Numbered from the stretch's first letter, positions 1 to 6,104 are shown. The stretch is 7,020 nucleotides of DNA from an uncultured Clostridia bacterium (GCA_944363005.1 CALVTV010000030.1:1-7020), one strand, 5' to 3'. The notes: generated from the letters alone by a model not told the origin. A program made the numbers and translations.

Positions 1-398
1 CGATGATCGACGGCCAGTTGCGAACGCTACCCGACCGGGAGCATACGCTCATCGCCGGTTCCTCCATGGGTGGGCTGATGAGTCTGTACGCGGTGCTCGA
101 TTACAACGACGCATTCAGTCGGGCTGGTTGCCTCTCCCCAAGCCTTTGGGTTCATCCGCGCAAGGTGCTTCGCATGATTCATCGTGCGAACATCGCGCCC
201 GATACCTGCGTCTACCTTGATTACGGCACCGAAGAAATTGGAAATCACCCACAAAACCCGGAAGTCCTTTACGCCGCTTGCAACGCACTGCTGCGCAAAA
301 ACGTGGATCTCACGTTCCGCATCGTGCCCGGCGGCACCCACAGCGAGGCCTCCTGGGCCCAGCAAGTTCCCATCATGATGCGGTGTCTGGGCCTGTAA
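1..398 (+). CDS. Putative esterase, alpha/beta hydrolase (5' end cut by window edge)
   Basis: C-terminal part of a serine hydrolase of the putative-esterase type (the esterase D / feruloyl esterase-like alpha/beta-hydrolase group). The first visible Met is codon 3-5, but it lies at the window edge with no room for a ribosome binding site, so the real start is probably outside. Numbering from that Met, the nucleophile elbow is G-S-S-M-G at 19-23, with Ser21 as the likely nucleophile. A strand ending Y-L-D-Y-G-T-E-E (71-78) supplies the likely acid, and G-G-T-H-S (110-114) supplies the catalytic His113. The order Ser, acid, His and the wording around each fit the family well. The protein ends normally at TAA. 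It sits 31 bp before a second esterase of the same fold and is probably co-transcribed with it and the ATP-grasp gene. The substrate is not deducible. Confidence 0.85.
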   Translation, partial: MIDGQLRTLPDREHTLIAGSSMGGLMSLYAVLDYNDAFSRAGCLSPSLWVHPRKVLRMIHRANIAPDTCVYLDYGTEEIGNHPQNPEVLYAACNALLRKNVDLTFRIVPGGTHSEASWAQQVPIMMRCLGL

Positions 399-429
399 TT
401 TCCGTCGATACAAAAGGAGAATCAACGCA

Positions 430-1197
430 ATGGAAGTCCGTTATTTCAAGCAGTACAGCAATTGCCTGGACCGCGACATGGAATTCAAGGTCTATGGCCA
501 TCGCGGCAAGCCTGTTTTGTTCATTCCCTGCCAGGCAGGTCGTTTTTTTGATTTTGAAAACTTTCATATGGATGATGTCTTCCGTCCTTGGATCGACGCT
601 GGAAAGATCATGGTGTTCTCCTGCGATACGATCGACGCGGAAACCTGGGCCAACAAGGGCGGCGACAAGCGCTGGCGCATCGAACGTCACGAGCAGTGGT
701 TCCACTATCTCGTCGATGAACTGGTGCCCCAAATCCAGCATTTGGCGGGCGAGCGCAACTGGTGCAACACGCCGATCATGACCTTTGGCTGCTCCATGGG
801 CGCGCAACATGCCGCCAACCTCTTCTTCCGCCGCCCGGATCTGTTCGATTCCGTATTGGCGCTCTCCGGCGTATACGATTCGCGCGATGCGTTCGGCGAC
901 TACATGGACGATCTGGTCTATGCCAACTCCCCGTGCGACTACCTGGCCAACATGCCAAACGATCATCCGTATATCGGCATGTACAACAGCCGGAAAATCG
1001 TCATCTGCGTCGGTCAGGGCGCATGGGAAGACGTGCTCAAGCAGAGCACGGGCTGGCTGGCGCATGTGCTGTACGAAAAGGGTATCCATGCCTCCGTCAA
1101 TTTCTGGGGATACGACGTCAATCACGACTGGGACTGGTGGTACAAGCAAACCGCTTATTACCTGCCCTATATGATGGGCGAACGCGCTTTCCCGTAA
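430..1197 (+). CDS. Putative esterase, alpha/beta hydrolase
   Basis: A complete 255-residue serine hydrolase of the putative-esterase group. The start ATG follows an AAAAGGAGA ribosome binding site by about 9 bases. There is no signal peptide or membrane segment, so it should be cytosolic. An early strand, K-P-V-L-F-I-P (27-33), leads into the oxyanion-hole region. The nucleophile elbow is G-C-S-M-G (120-124) with Ser122. The acid is probably Glu200 or Asp201, after V-I-C-V-G-Q-G. The catalytic His is His232 in N-H-D-W-D-W-W, an arrangement typical of this group. The C-terminal quarter is unusually rich in Trp and Tyr, which suggests an aromatic-lined or sugar-binding pocket, though this is only inference. 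It lies between another esterase and an ATP-grasp ligase, 49 bp before the latter. Family assignment is firm; the reaction beyond acyl-ester hydrolysis or transfer is unknown. Confidence 0.88.
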   Translation: MEVRYFKQYSNCLDRDMEFKVYGHRGKPVLFIPCQAGRFFDFENFHMDDVFRPWIDAGKIMVFSCDTIDAETWANKGGDKRWRIERHEQWFHYLVDELVPQIQHLAGERNWCNTPIMTFGCSMGAQHAANLFFRRPDLFDSVLALSGVYDSRDAFGDYMDDLVYANSPCDYLANMPNDHPYIGMYNSRKIVICVGQGAWEDVLKQSTGWLAHVLYEKGIHASVNFWGYDVNHDWDWWYKQTAYYLPYMMGERAFP

Positions 1198-1246
1198 TCC
1201 ACCGCATGGAGCAGCGGCACAAATCCATAGCAAAGGAGCAATTCAT

Positions 1247-2443
1247 ATGAAAAACTTCGTCTTCATCTCTCCGAACTTTCCGACAAACTATTGGAAGTTC
1301 TGCGCGGAACTCAAGAAAAACGGCATGAACGTGCTGGGCATCGGCGACTGCCCATACGATCAGCTCATGCCCGAACTCAAGGGCGCGCTCAACGAATACT
1401 ACAAAGTGTCCTCTCTGGAGAATTACGACGAGGTTTTCCGGGCCGTCGCCTTCCTGACTTACAAGCATGGCAAAATCGACTGGCTGGAGAGCAACAACGA
1501 GTACTGGCTTGAACGTGATGCAGCTTTGCGCACCGCATTCCATATCACAACGGGATTCCAGGAAAGCGATATGGAGCCGGTCAAATACAAGTCCGCGATG
1601 AAGGCCTACTATGCCAAAGCCGGAATCAAAACCGCGCGCTGGCATCTGGTGCATGACTACGCGGGCTGCAAGAATTTCATTGCAGAGGTCGGTTATCCGG
1701 TGATCGTCAAACCGGACAACGGCGTAGGCGCCTCCCACACCTACAAGCTCCGCAATGACGATGAATTCAACTACTTTTACGCCACCAAGCATGATGTGCT
1801 CTACATCATGGAGGAATACGTCAACGGTACGGTTCACACCTACGACGGAATCATCGACGCCAACGGACAGCCGCTGTTTGAAACCGGCAACGTGACCATG
1901 GATTCCATCATGGATACCGTCAACACCAACGGCAACTCCTGCTACTACATCGAGAAAACGCTCCCGGAGGCCATGCGCGATGTGGGCCGGCGCACTGTCG
2001 CCGCTTTCGGCGTCAAGAGCCGCTTCGTGCATCTGGAGTTCTTCGTGCTCAACGAAGATCAGCCCGCGCTCGGCAAAAAAGGCGATATTCTCGGTTTGGA
2101 AGTGAACATGCGCCCGTCCGGCGGCTGGAGTGCCGACATGTTCAATTACGCAAACTCCTGCGATGTCTACAAGATCTGGGCGGACATGGTCGCTTTCAAC
2201 CGGCGCACCGTTGCGGATGAAGGCAAAGAGCACTTCTATTGCTGCTACTGCGGCCGCCGCGACGGAAAGCCCTTTGCGATGGACCACGAAGCCATCCTGG
2301 CCAAATACGGCAACCGCATCAAGATGGCGCAGCGCGTGCCCAAGGCGCTTTCCGGCGCGATGGCGGATATGATGTACCTGTGCAACTGCTCGACCGAAGA
2401 AGAAAAAGACGAATACTACGCCTCCCTGTTGGCTGAAAAGTGA
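1247..2443 (+). CDS. ATP-grasp domain ligase, substrate unknown
   Basis: A 398-residue ATP-grasp enzyme; this superfamily joins a carboxylate, via an acyl-phosphate, to an amine or other nucleophile. The N-terminal 110 residues look like a preATP-grasp Rossmann-type domain (F-V-F-I-S-P-N near residue 4). The ATP-binding part contains Y-P-V-I-V-K-P (150-156) with the nucleotide-contacting Lys155, a flexible glycine loop N-G-V-G-A (158-162), and the hinge E-E-Y-V (189-192). Metal- and phosphate-binding positions are Glu264 in H-L-E-F-F and Glu285, Asn287 and Arg289 in L-E-V-N-M-R-P. All core ligase residues appear intact. The last 70 residues carry two cysteine groups, Cys332/333/335 and Cys379/381. 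The start has a GGAG site about 9 bases upstream. It is the last gene of the esterase unit and is followed at once by a strong terminator. It is not a recognisable purine, biotin or glutathione enzyme; the product is unknown. Confidence 0.88.
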   Translation: MKNFVFISPNFPTNYWKFCAELKKNGMNVLGIGDCPYDQLMPELKGALNEYYKVSSLENYDEVFRAVAFLTYKHGKIDWLESNNEYWLERDAALRTAFHITTGFQESDMEPVKYKSAMKAYYAKAGIKTARWHLVHDYAGCKNFIAEVGYPVIVKPDNGVGASHTYKLRNDDEFNYFYATKHDVLYIMEEYVNGTVHTYDGIIDANGQPLFETGNVTMDSIMDTVNTNGNSCYYIEKTLPEAMRDVGRRTVAAFGVKSRFVHLEFFVLNEDQPALGKKGDILGLEVNMRPSGGWSADMFNYANSCDVYKIWADMVAFNRRTVADEGKEHFYCCYCGRRDGKPFAMDHEAILAKYGNRIKMAQRVPKALSGAMADMMYLCNCSTEEEKDEYYASLLAEK

Positions 2444-2449
2444 GTTCTC

Positions 2450-2480
2450 CCCCCTTTGACAGCGTTCAAAGGGGGTTTTT
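2450..2480 (+). terminator. Intrinsic terminator of the esterase/ATP-grasp unit
   Basis: A perfect 10-bp stem, CCCCCTTTGA (2450-2459) with TCAAAGGGGG (2466-2475), has a 6-base loop and is followed by five T residues. It starts 7 bases after the ATP-grasp stop codon and should end the transcript efficiently, separating that unit from the transporter gene. The rest of the gap up to 2579 shows no convincing promoter. Confidence 0.93.
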
Positions 2481-2579
2481 CATTTTCAGAACATACGCAG
2501 CTCTGCATTTTGATTGCGCTTCGCCGCATCCCCGAGCATCCATTTGGAAAGCCTACAAGCACCAGAAATTCAAGGAAGC

Positions 2580-2585
2580 AGGAGG
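2580..2585 (+). promoter_or_regulatory. Ribosome binding site that sets the transporter start
   Basis: AGGAGG lies 6 bases before the ATG at 2592. An in-frame ATG 78 bases further upstream (2514) has no such site and would add a polar, non-membrane leader of 26 residues, so 2592 is preferred. Confidence 0.85.
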
Positions 2586-2591
2586 TTTTCC

Positions 2592-3338
2592 ATGGCGCTC
2601 TTTTTGTTGGCATTCACCGCCCTCGCGCATTGGGCCGATTATCCCGCCGCCATGCTGTTGGTGCGCTGTGGTTTGGTTGCCAGCAATCGCTTCTCTCCCC
2701 GCGCGGCCATCGCGCTATCCAGCCTGGTTGGCTTGGTCAGCGCCTTGTCCGGCCTTCTCTCTCGAAGGGGCGTGCGTGCTGTGCCCGGCGCGCAACGCAG
2801 CCTGACCGCCATTGCAGCGTTCGTTGGGGGCGTTCTGGGGCGTTCGTTTCTGCTGATGTGGACGGCCCGCTTCCCCGGTAGTCTGGAGCTGGCGCGCATG
2901 CAGTCCATTCCGCTGCTCCTGATGAGTCTGTTCGCGCTGATTCCCCGCCCGCTTTCGCGTTGCTCTTTGCAGGAAAAGCGCGGCAGCTATATTTTTTTAT
3001 GCACAATGACTTCCATCCTCGAGGGCTTTTTCGGAGCCGGGGGCTTGGCCGTCTACGCCATAACATGCTCGGATGGAATACAACGCGCCCAAATTCCCGC
3101 TACTGCGCTGCTCACGCTGCTCTGCGCGCAGACCGGTGCTCTTTTGCTCACCTTTTTGTGCGGTGCGGCCATGGTTTTCCCCTTTCACATGCTGCTGATG
3201 ACGTGCGCAGGCGCCGCACTGGGCGCCCTGTTCTGCGAGGCGCAAAAAAAGCGCGGCGCAGCCCTTCATGGGATGCGCATCGCGCTTAAACTCTATCTGC
3301 TGTTGGCTGCCCTGTCCTGTCTGGAACAATCCTTATGA
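2592..3338 (+). CDS. Divergent TauE/SafE-like membrane transporter
   Basis: A 248-residue, very hydrophobic protein with about eight candidate membrane segments (roughly 2-12, 18-32, 42-57, 72-92, 105-118, 133-160, 168-190 and 194-215, plus a C-terminal helix at 230-243). The second half carries E-G-F-F-G-A-G-G (144-151), followed by I-P-A-T-A-L-L-T-L-L (168-177). This is the spacing and wording of the glycine-rich motif of the TauE/SafE (DUF81) family of sulfite and organosulfonate exporters. The first half has a matching S-P-R-A-A-I-A-L-S-S-L (35-45) but lacks the preceding glycine motif, so repeat 1 seems degenerate. The length is close to the usual 250 residues. The gene is monocistronic, following a terminator and running convergently into yhbY with 2 bp between stop codons. 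Membrane location is certain, family likely, substrate unknown. Confidence 0.6.
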   Translation: MALFLLAFTALAHWADYPAAMLLVRCGLVASNRFSPRAAIALSSLVGLVSALSGLLSRRGVRAVPGAQRSLTAIAAFVGGVLGRSFLLMWTARFPGSLELARMQSIPLLLMSLFALIPRPLSRCSLQEKRGSYIFLCTMTSILEGFFGAGGLAVYAITCSDGIQRAQIPATALLTLLCAQTGALLLTFLCGAAMVFPFHMLLMTCAGAALGALFCEAQKKRGAALHGMRIALKLYLLLAALSCLEQSL

Positions 3339-3340
3339 AC

Positions 3341-3628
3341 TCAGGGCAGAATGATCTTCGGGTCCTCTTTGCGGGCACGATACATCACAAACCGGTTCCC
3401 GATGCACTGCACGGGCTCCGCATTGGTTCCCTCGCAAAGCGCCTCAACGGCCTCGCGGGCATCCAGCGGGCTGTTCTGAAGCACCGTACCCTTGATCAGT
3501 TCGCGCGCTTCCAGCGCATCCGAAGCCTGTTTGATCATGTTTTCGTTCACGCCATCCTTGCCCACGTGCAGAATGGGCTCCATGGTGTTGGCCAATCCGC
3601 GCAGATATGCGCGCTGTTTGCTCGTCAT
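3341..3628 (-). CDS. yhbY: YhbY family RNA-binding protein (CRM domain)
   Basis: A 95-residue single-domain CRM (CRS1/YhbY) protein, a pre-50S ribosome-associated RNA-binding factor in bacteria. The start chosen is M-T-S-K-Q-R-A-Y-L-R-G, which is the canonical N-terminus and has an AGAGGAG site 6 bases upstream. An in-frame ATG 24 bases earlier (3652) lacks one. The hallmark loop is V-G-K-D-G (about residues 22-26), the family's GxxG RNA-contact motif, followed by the conserved helix N-E-N-M-I-K-Q-A-S-D-A-L-E-A-R-E-L-I-K. The gene lies 38 bp downstream of obg on the same strand, a frequent Firmicutes arrangement, and is probably translated from the obg transcript. No terminator is visible after it; the convergent transporter gene begins 2 bp beyond its stop codon. 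Confidence 0.95.
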   Translation of the reverse strand: MTSKQRAYLRGLANTMEPILHVGKDGVNENMIKQASDALEARELIKGTVLQNSPLDAREAVEALCEGTNAEPVQCIGNRFVMYRARKEDPKIILP

Positions 3629-3666
3629 GCTTGCTCCTCTTTTCTCATGCAATCGTCAACCAGGCA

Positions 3667-4926
3667 TCACTCGATGAAGTCAAACTCCATCTCGCCCATT
3701 TCAACCGTATCGCCTTCCTTTGCGCCTGCCGCCCGCAGCGCATCGATGATTCCGCGGCTGCGCAATGTGCGATGGAAATAATTGAGCGACTCCTCGTCGG
3801 AAAAGTTCACCGATCCAAGGAGCATATCCACCGCCGGGCCGGAGACGACGTAAACCTCCCCGTCCTTCTCGACAGTAAACGGCTCTTCGGGCAGGACGGC
3901 CACCTCCGGCTCTTCCTCAAAGACCGCAATCTCCGGAAGCGTCGGCAAAATGCGAACGATCGCGCCCATCAGCTCATCAAAGCCCTTGCGCGTAGCCGCA
4001 GAGATGGGATACACTTCGATGTCCGTGCCATGCAGGTGCTTGCGCAAGCGCTCAAGATTCTCCTGCGCACCGGGAAGATCCATCTTGTTCGCCGCGACAA
4101 TCTGCGGACGTTCTGCCAAATCCCCGTAAGCCACCAGTTCATCGCAAATCCGCTCAAAATCGTCGACCGGATCGCGGCCTTCGCTTCCGGCAATGTCCAC
4201 CACGTGCACAAGAAGGCGCGTGCGTTCGACATGGCGCAGGAACTGAATGCCCAGCCCGACGCCTTCACTGGCCCCCTCAACAAGGCCGGGAATGTCCGCC
4301 ATGATGAAATCCATGCCATACTGCCGGCAGATGCCCAGATTGGGCGCCAGCGTTGTGAAGTGATAATTGCCGATCTTGGGCTTTGCCGCCGTCACGACGG
4401 AAAGAATCGTGCTCTTGCCGACGTTCGGATACCCCACCAAGCCGACGTCCGCGATCGACTTGAGTTCCATTTCAAACTCGACAATCTCGCATTTCTGTCC
4501 GGGCTTGGCGAAATTGGGGGCCTGACGGGTCGGCGTCGCAAAATGCGCATTGCCCCAGCCGCCGCGTCCTCCTTTGAGCAGCACATGCCTTTGCCCCGCC
4601 TCATGCATATCCGCGCAGAGCCGGCCATCCACCGTGCTGCGCACGACGGTCCCCACAGGAACCTTGATGACCAGATCGGCTCCGCTCTTACCACGGCAGA
4701 GTGCCGCCGCGCCGTTTTCTCCGTTTTGCGCGGTGAACTTCCGCTTATACCGGAAGTCCATCAGCGTATGCATATTCTCATCCGCCAACAGCACAATATC
4801 TCCGCCGTTGCCGCCGTCACCGCCATCCGGCCCACCGTTTTGCACAAACTTTTCCCTGTGGAAAGATACCGCGCCATTGCCGCCGTTACCGGCTTTCGCG
4901 GTAATTTTCACGTGATCAACAAACAT
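3667..4926 (-). CDS. obg: GTPase Obg (ribosome assembly factor)
   Basis: A 419-residue essential GTPase that acts in late 50S subunit assembly and in coupling growth to GTP/ppGpp levels. Domains in order are: the glycine-rich Obg fold (1-158), with runs such as K-A-G-N-G-G-N-G and G-P-D-G-G-D-G-G-N-G-G; the G domain (about 159-335); and a C-terminal OCT domain (about 345-419). All nucleotide motifs are intact: G1 G-Y-P-N-V-G-K-S (165-172), G2 F-T-T-L (190-193), G3 D-I-P-G-L (211-215), G4 N-K-M-D (280-283) and G5 S-A-A (309-311). The start M-F-V-D-H-V-K-I is canonical and follows AAAGGA; an in-frame ATG at 4950 has no site. The usual upstream neighbours rplU and rpmA are absent; instead the gene has its own promoter and faces away from rpsF. 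yhbY follows. Confidence 0.98.
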   Translation of the reverse strand: MFVDHVKITAKAGNGGNGAVSFHREKFVQNGGPDGGDGGNGGDIVLLADENMHTLMDFRYKRKFTAQNGENGAAALCRGKSGADLVIKVPVGTVVRSTVDGRLCADMHEAGQRHVLLKGGRGGWGNAHFATPTRQAPNFAKPGQKCEIVEFEMELKSIADVGLVGYPNVGKSTILSVVTAAKPKIGNYHFTTLAPNLGICRQYGMDFIMADIPGLVEGASEGVGLGIQFLRHVERTRLLVHVVDIAGSEGRDPVDDFERICDELVAYGDLAERPQIVAANKMDLPGAQENLERLRKHLHGTDIEVYPISAATRKGFDELMGAIVRILPTLPEIAVFEEEPEVAVLPEEPFTVEKDGEVYVVSGPAVDMLLGSVNFSDEESLNYFHRTLRSRGIIDALRAAGAKEGDTVEMGEMEFDFIE

Positions 4927-4998
4927 TTTGTCATTCCTTTTCCATACCAAGTCAAAAGGGTTGAAGTACTCAACTCAGCCTACCATTTGATCCGGTCA

Positions 4999-5028
4999 AT
5001 TATACCCTGTAGCAGAGGCTTTCGTCAA
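4999..5028 (-). promoter_or_regulatory. Sigma-A-type promoter for obg-yhbY
   Basis: Read on the minus strand, TTGACG (5028-5023) and a perfect TATAAT (5004-4999) are separated by 18 bases. Transcription would begin near 4992, giving a leader of about 66 bases before the obg start. A small 5-bp inverted repeat (4960-4964 with 4970-4974) lies in that leader and is probably too weak to matter. Confidence 0.85.
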
Positions 5029-5069
5029 GGAAATTACTCAATTTTTTGAAGAATAACGCGAAGAAAAGC

Positions 5070-5098
5070 TTGATTTTTCTCTTTATGTGTGCTATCAT
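5070..5098 (+). promoter_or_regulatory. Sigma-A-type promoter for rpsF-ssb-rpsR
   Basis: TTGATT (5070-5075) and TATCAT (5093-5098) are separated by exactly 17 bases, with a T-rich spacer. Transcription should begin near 5105, about 65 bases upstream of the rpsF start codon. The -35 element lies 42 bases from the -35 of the divergent obg promoter, so the two promoters are back to back. Confidence 0.85.
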
Positions 5099-5104
5099 AT
5101 GGAA

Positions 5105-5144
5105 CTGGCACATCCTTGCTCTGCATGAGACATTGCAGAGCCAG
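5105..5144 (+). promoter_or_regulatory. Structured rpsF leader, candidate S6/S18 autoregulatory element
   Basis: The predicted leader can fold into a bulged hairpin. A lower stem CTGGC (5105-5109) pairs with GCCAG (5140-5144). An upper stem TCTGCA (5120-5125) pairs with TGCAGA (5134-5139), and the loop is 8 bases. All of the unpaired asymmetry is on the 5' side (5110-5119). An alternative extends the upper stem to 8 bp by using GC 5118-5119 with 5140-5141. rpsF leaders in many bacteria carry a bulged hairpin bound by the S6:S18 complex, so feedback control is plausible. As I recall, that known motif has a CCG in the bulge; here it reads ACATCCTTGC, so the match is partial. The pairing is visible in the sequence, but the function is inferred. 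Confidence 0.45.
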
Positions 5145-5150
5145 AGTCCA

Positions 5151-5160
5151 AAAGGAGGTG
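5151..5160 (+). promoter_or_regulatory. Strong ribosome binding site of rpsF
   Basis: AAAGGAGGTG is a near-perfect complement of the 16S rRNA 3' end and lies 8 bases before the ATG at 5169. It fixes the S6 start there, rather than at the in-frame ATG at 5046, which would lie upstream of the predicted transcription start. Confidence 0.92.
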
Positions 5161-5168
5161 AAAGGATC

Positions 5169-5552
5169 ATGAATAAGTACGAACTGATCTACATCGTCGA
5201 TACCACCGTCGAGGAGGCTGCCCGCAAGGAGCTCATCGAAAAGTTCAATGGTATCATCGCTGCCAACGGTGGCGAAGTCGTCAAGGTCGAAGAGTGGGGC
5301 AAGCGCCGTCTCGCCTACGCCATCGACTACAAGACCGAGGGGTATTACGTCTACGTGGCCTTCAATGGTTCCGCCGAGCTGCCCAAGGAGCTCAGCCGTA
5401 ACCTCGGCATCAACGAGAGCGTCATCCGTTCTCAGATTGTCAAGCTTCTGGACAAGAAGAGCAGCGTTAAGCCGCGTCCGGTTCGTGTTGCGCCGGTTGC
5501 GCCGGCGGCTGAGACCGAAGAGGTTGCCGCTTCCGCCCAGAGCGAAGCGTAA
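5169..5552 (+). CDS. rpsF: 30S ribosomal protein S6
   Basis: A 127-residue S6 protein, which binds the central domain of 16S rRNA as a partner of S18. The N-terminus M-N-K-Y-E-L-I-Y-I-V-D is characteristic, as are V-E-E-W-G-K-R-R-L-A-Y-A-I (40-52), Y-Y-V-Y-V-A-F (59-65) and I-N-E-S-V-I-R (81-87). The globular domain ends near residue 95. It is followed by a tail of about 30 residues rich in Pro, Val, Ala and Glu, probably disordered, as S6 tails commonly are. The start is set by the strong ribosome binding site at 5151-5160. It is the first gene of the conserved rpsF-ssb-rpsR operon, 48 bp before ssb, with a dedicated promoter and a foldable leader. Confidence 0.97.
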   Translation: MNKYELIYIVDTTVEEAARKELIEKFNGIIAANGGEVVKVEEWGKRRLAYAIDYKTEGYYVYVAFNGSAELPKELSRNLGINESVIRSQIVKLLDKKSSVKPRPVRVAPVAPAAETEEVAASAQSEA

Positions 5553-5600
5553 GTTGAAAGATCATCCGCTTGAATCGTTTGTAAGAGGGTACAGAGTGAT

Positions 5601-6053
5601 ATGAACAAGGTTTTTCTGATCGGCAATTTGACCCGTGACCCTGAGATGAGATCGACCAATACCGGCATCCCGGTTTGCAATTTCAGCATTGCGGTAAACC
5701 GCCGCTTCAAGAATGCGCAGACCGGACAGCAGGAAACCGATTTCTTCAACATCGTGGCCTGGCGTCAGCTTGCTGAGCTCTGCAGCCGCTATCTGGCCAA
5801 GGGTAGAAAGGTTTCCGTGATCGGTTCCATCCAGACGCGCTCCTATGAAGCGCAGGATGGCAGCAAGCGCACGGCATTCGACATCGTCGCAGACGAAGTG
5901 GAATTCCTCTCTTCCCCGCAGGCCGCAGGCGCATCTTCCGGAGATTATCATCAACCGTCGCCCGCTTCCCCTGCTCCCCGTGCACAGGCTCCTGCCTTCT
6001 CGCCCGCGGACGCAGGATTTACGCAGGTGGACGACGACGAGCTTCCGTTTTAA
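5601..6053 (+). CDS. ssb: Single-stranded DNA-binding protein
   Basis: A 150-residue SSB that coats single-stranded DNA in replication, recombination and repair. The OB fold spans about residues 1-104, from M-N-K-V-F-L-I-G-N-L-T-R-D-P-E through F-D-I-V-A-D-E-V-E-F-L. It includes N-F-S-I-A-V-N-R-R-F and F-F-N-I-V-A-W with Trp54, a position that stacks on DNA in the family. A Pro/Ala/Ser-rich linker (105-140) leads to the acidic tip D-D-D-E-L-P-F, the site that recruits partner proteins. This complete tip marks it as the main cellular SSB rather than a truncated paralogue. An AGAGGG site sits about 11 bases upstream of the ATG, which is weaker than those of its ribosomal neighbours. It is the middle gene of the rpsF-ssb-rpsR operon. 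Confidence 0.98.
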   Translation: MNKVFLIGNLTRDPEMRSTNTGIPVCNFSIAVNRRFKNAQTGQQETDFFNIVAWRQLAELCSRYLAKGRKVSVIGSIQTRSYEAQDGSKRTAFDIVADEVEFLSSPQAAGASSGDYHQPSPASPAPRAQAPAFSPADAGFTQVDDDELPF

Positions 6054-6069
6054 TGTAATCTGAGAAACT

Positions 6070-6085
6070 GCCGGTATATACCGGC
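6070..6085 (+). repeat. Perfect 16-bp palindrome between ssb and rpsR
   Basis: GCCGGTAT followed directly by ATACCGGC forms an uninterrupted palindrome 16 bases after the ssb stop codon and 5 bases before the rpsR ribosome binding site. As RNA it can form a 5-bp GC-rich stem with a six-base UAUAUA loop. There is no T tract, so it is not an intrinsic terminator. Possible roles are an RNA processing or stability element, modulation of rpsR translation, or a protein binding site on DNA. Confidence 0.7.
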
Positions 6086-6104
6086 GATGAAAGGAGAGCT
6101 TTCC

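Noticed and set aside
373..1233. A 286-codon open frame on the minus strand opposite the second esterase
   Set aside because: It is an antisense shadow; the plus-strand esterase has a complete catalytic set and a good ribosome binding site.
1118..2287. A 389-codon open frame on the minus strand opposite the ATP-grasp gene
   Set aside because: It is a shadow of the GC-rich, codon-biased ATP-grasp gene, which has a clear ribosome binding site and family motifs.
2476..2579. Possible promoter for the transporter gene (TTGATT near 2508)
   Set aside because: No acceptable -10 element lies at 16-18 bases from it, so no promoter is called.
4960..4974. Small inverted repeat in the obg leader (GTTGA / TCAAC)
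   Set aside because: Only 5 bp with a 5-base loop and mostly A-T pairs; this is expected by chance in such a stretch.
3607..5049. A 480-codon open frame on the plus strand opposite obg
   Set aside because: It is the antisense shadow of obg, whose three domains and five GTPase motifs are intact on the other strand. The shadow protein shows no recognisable family wording.
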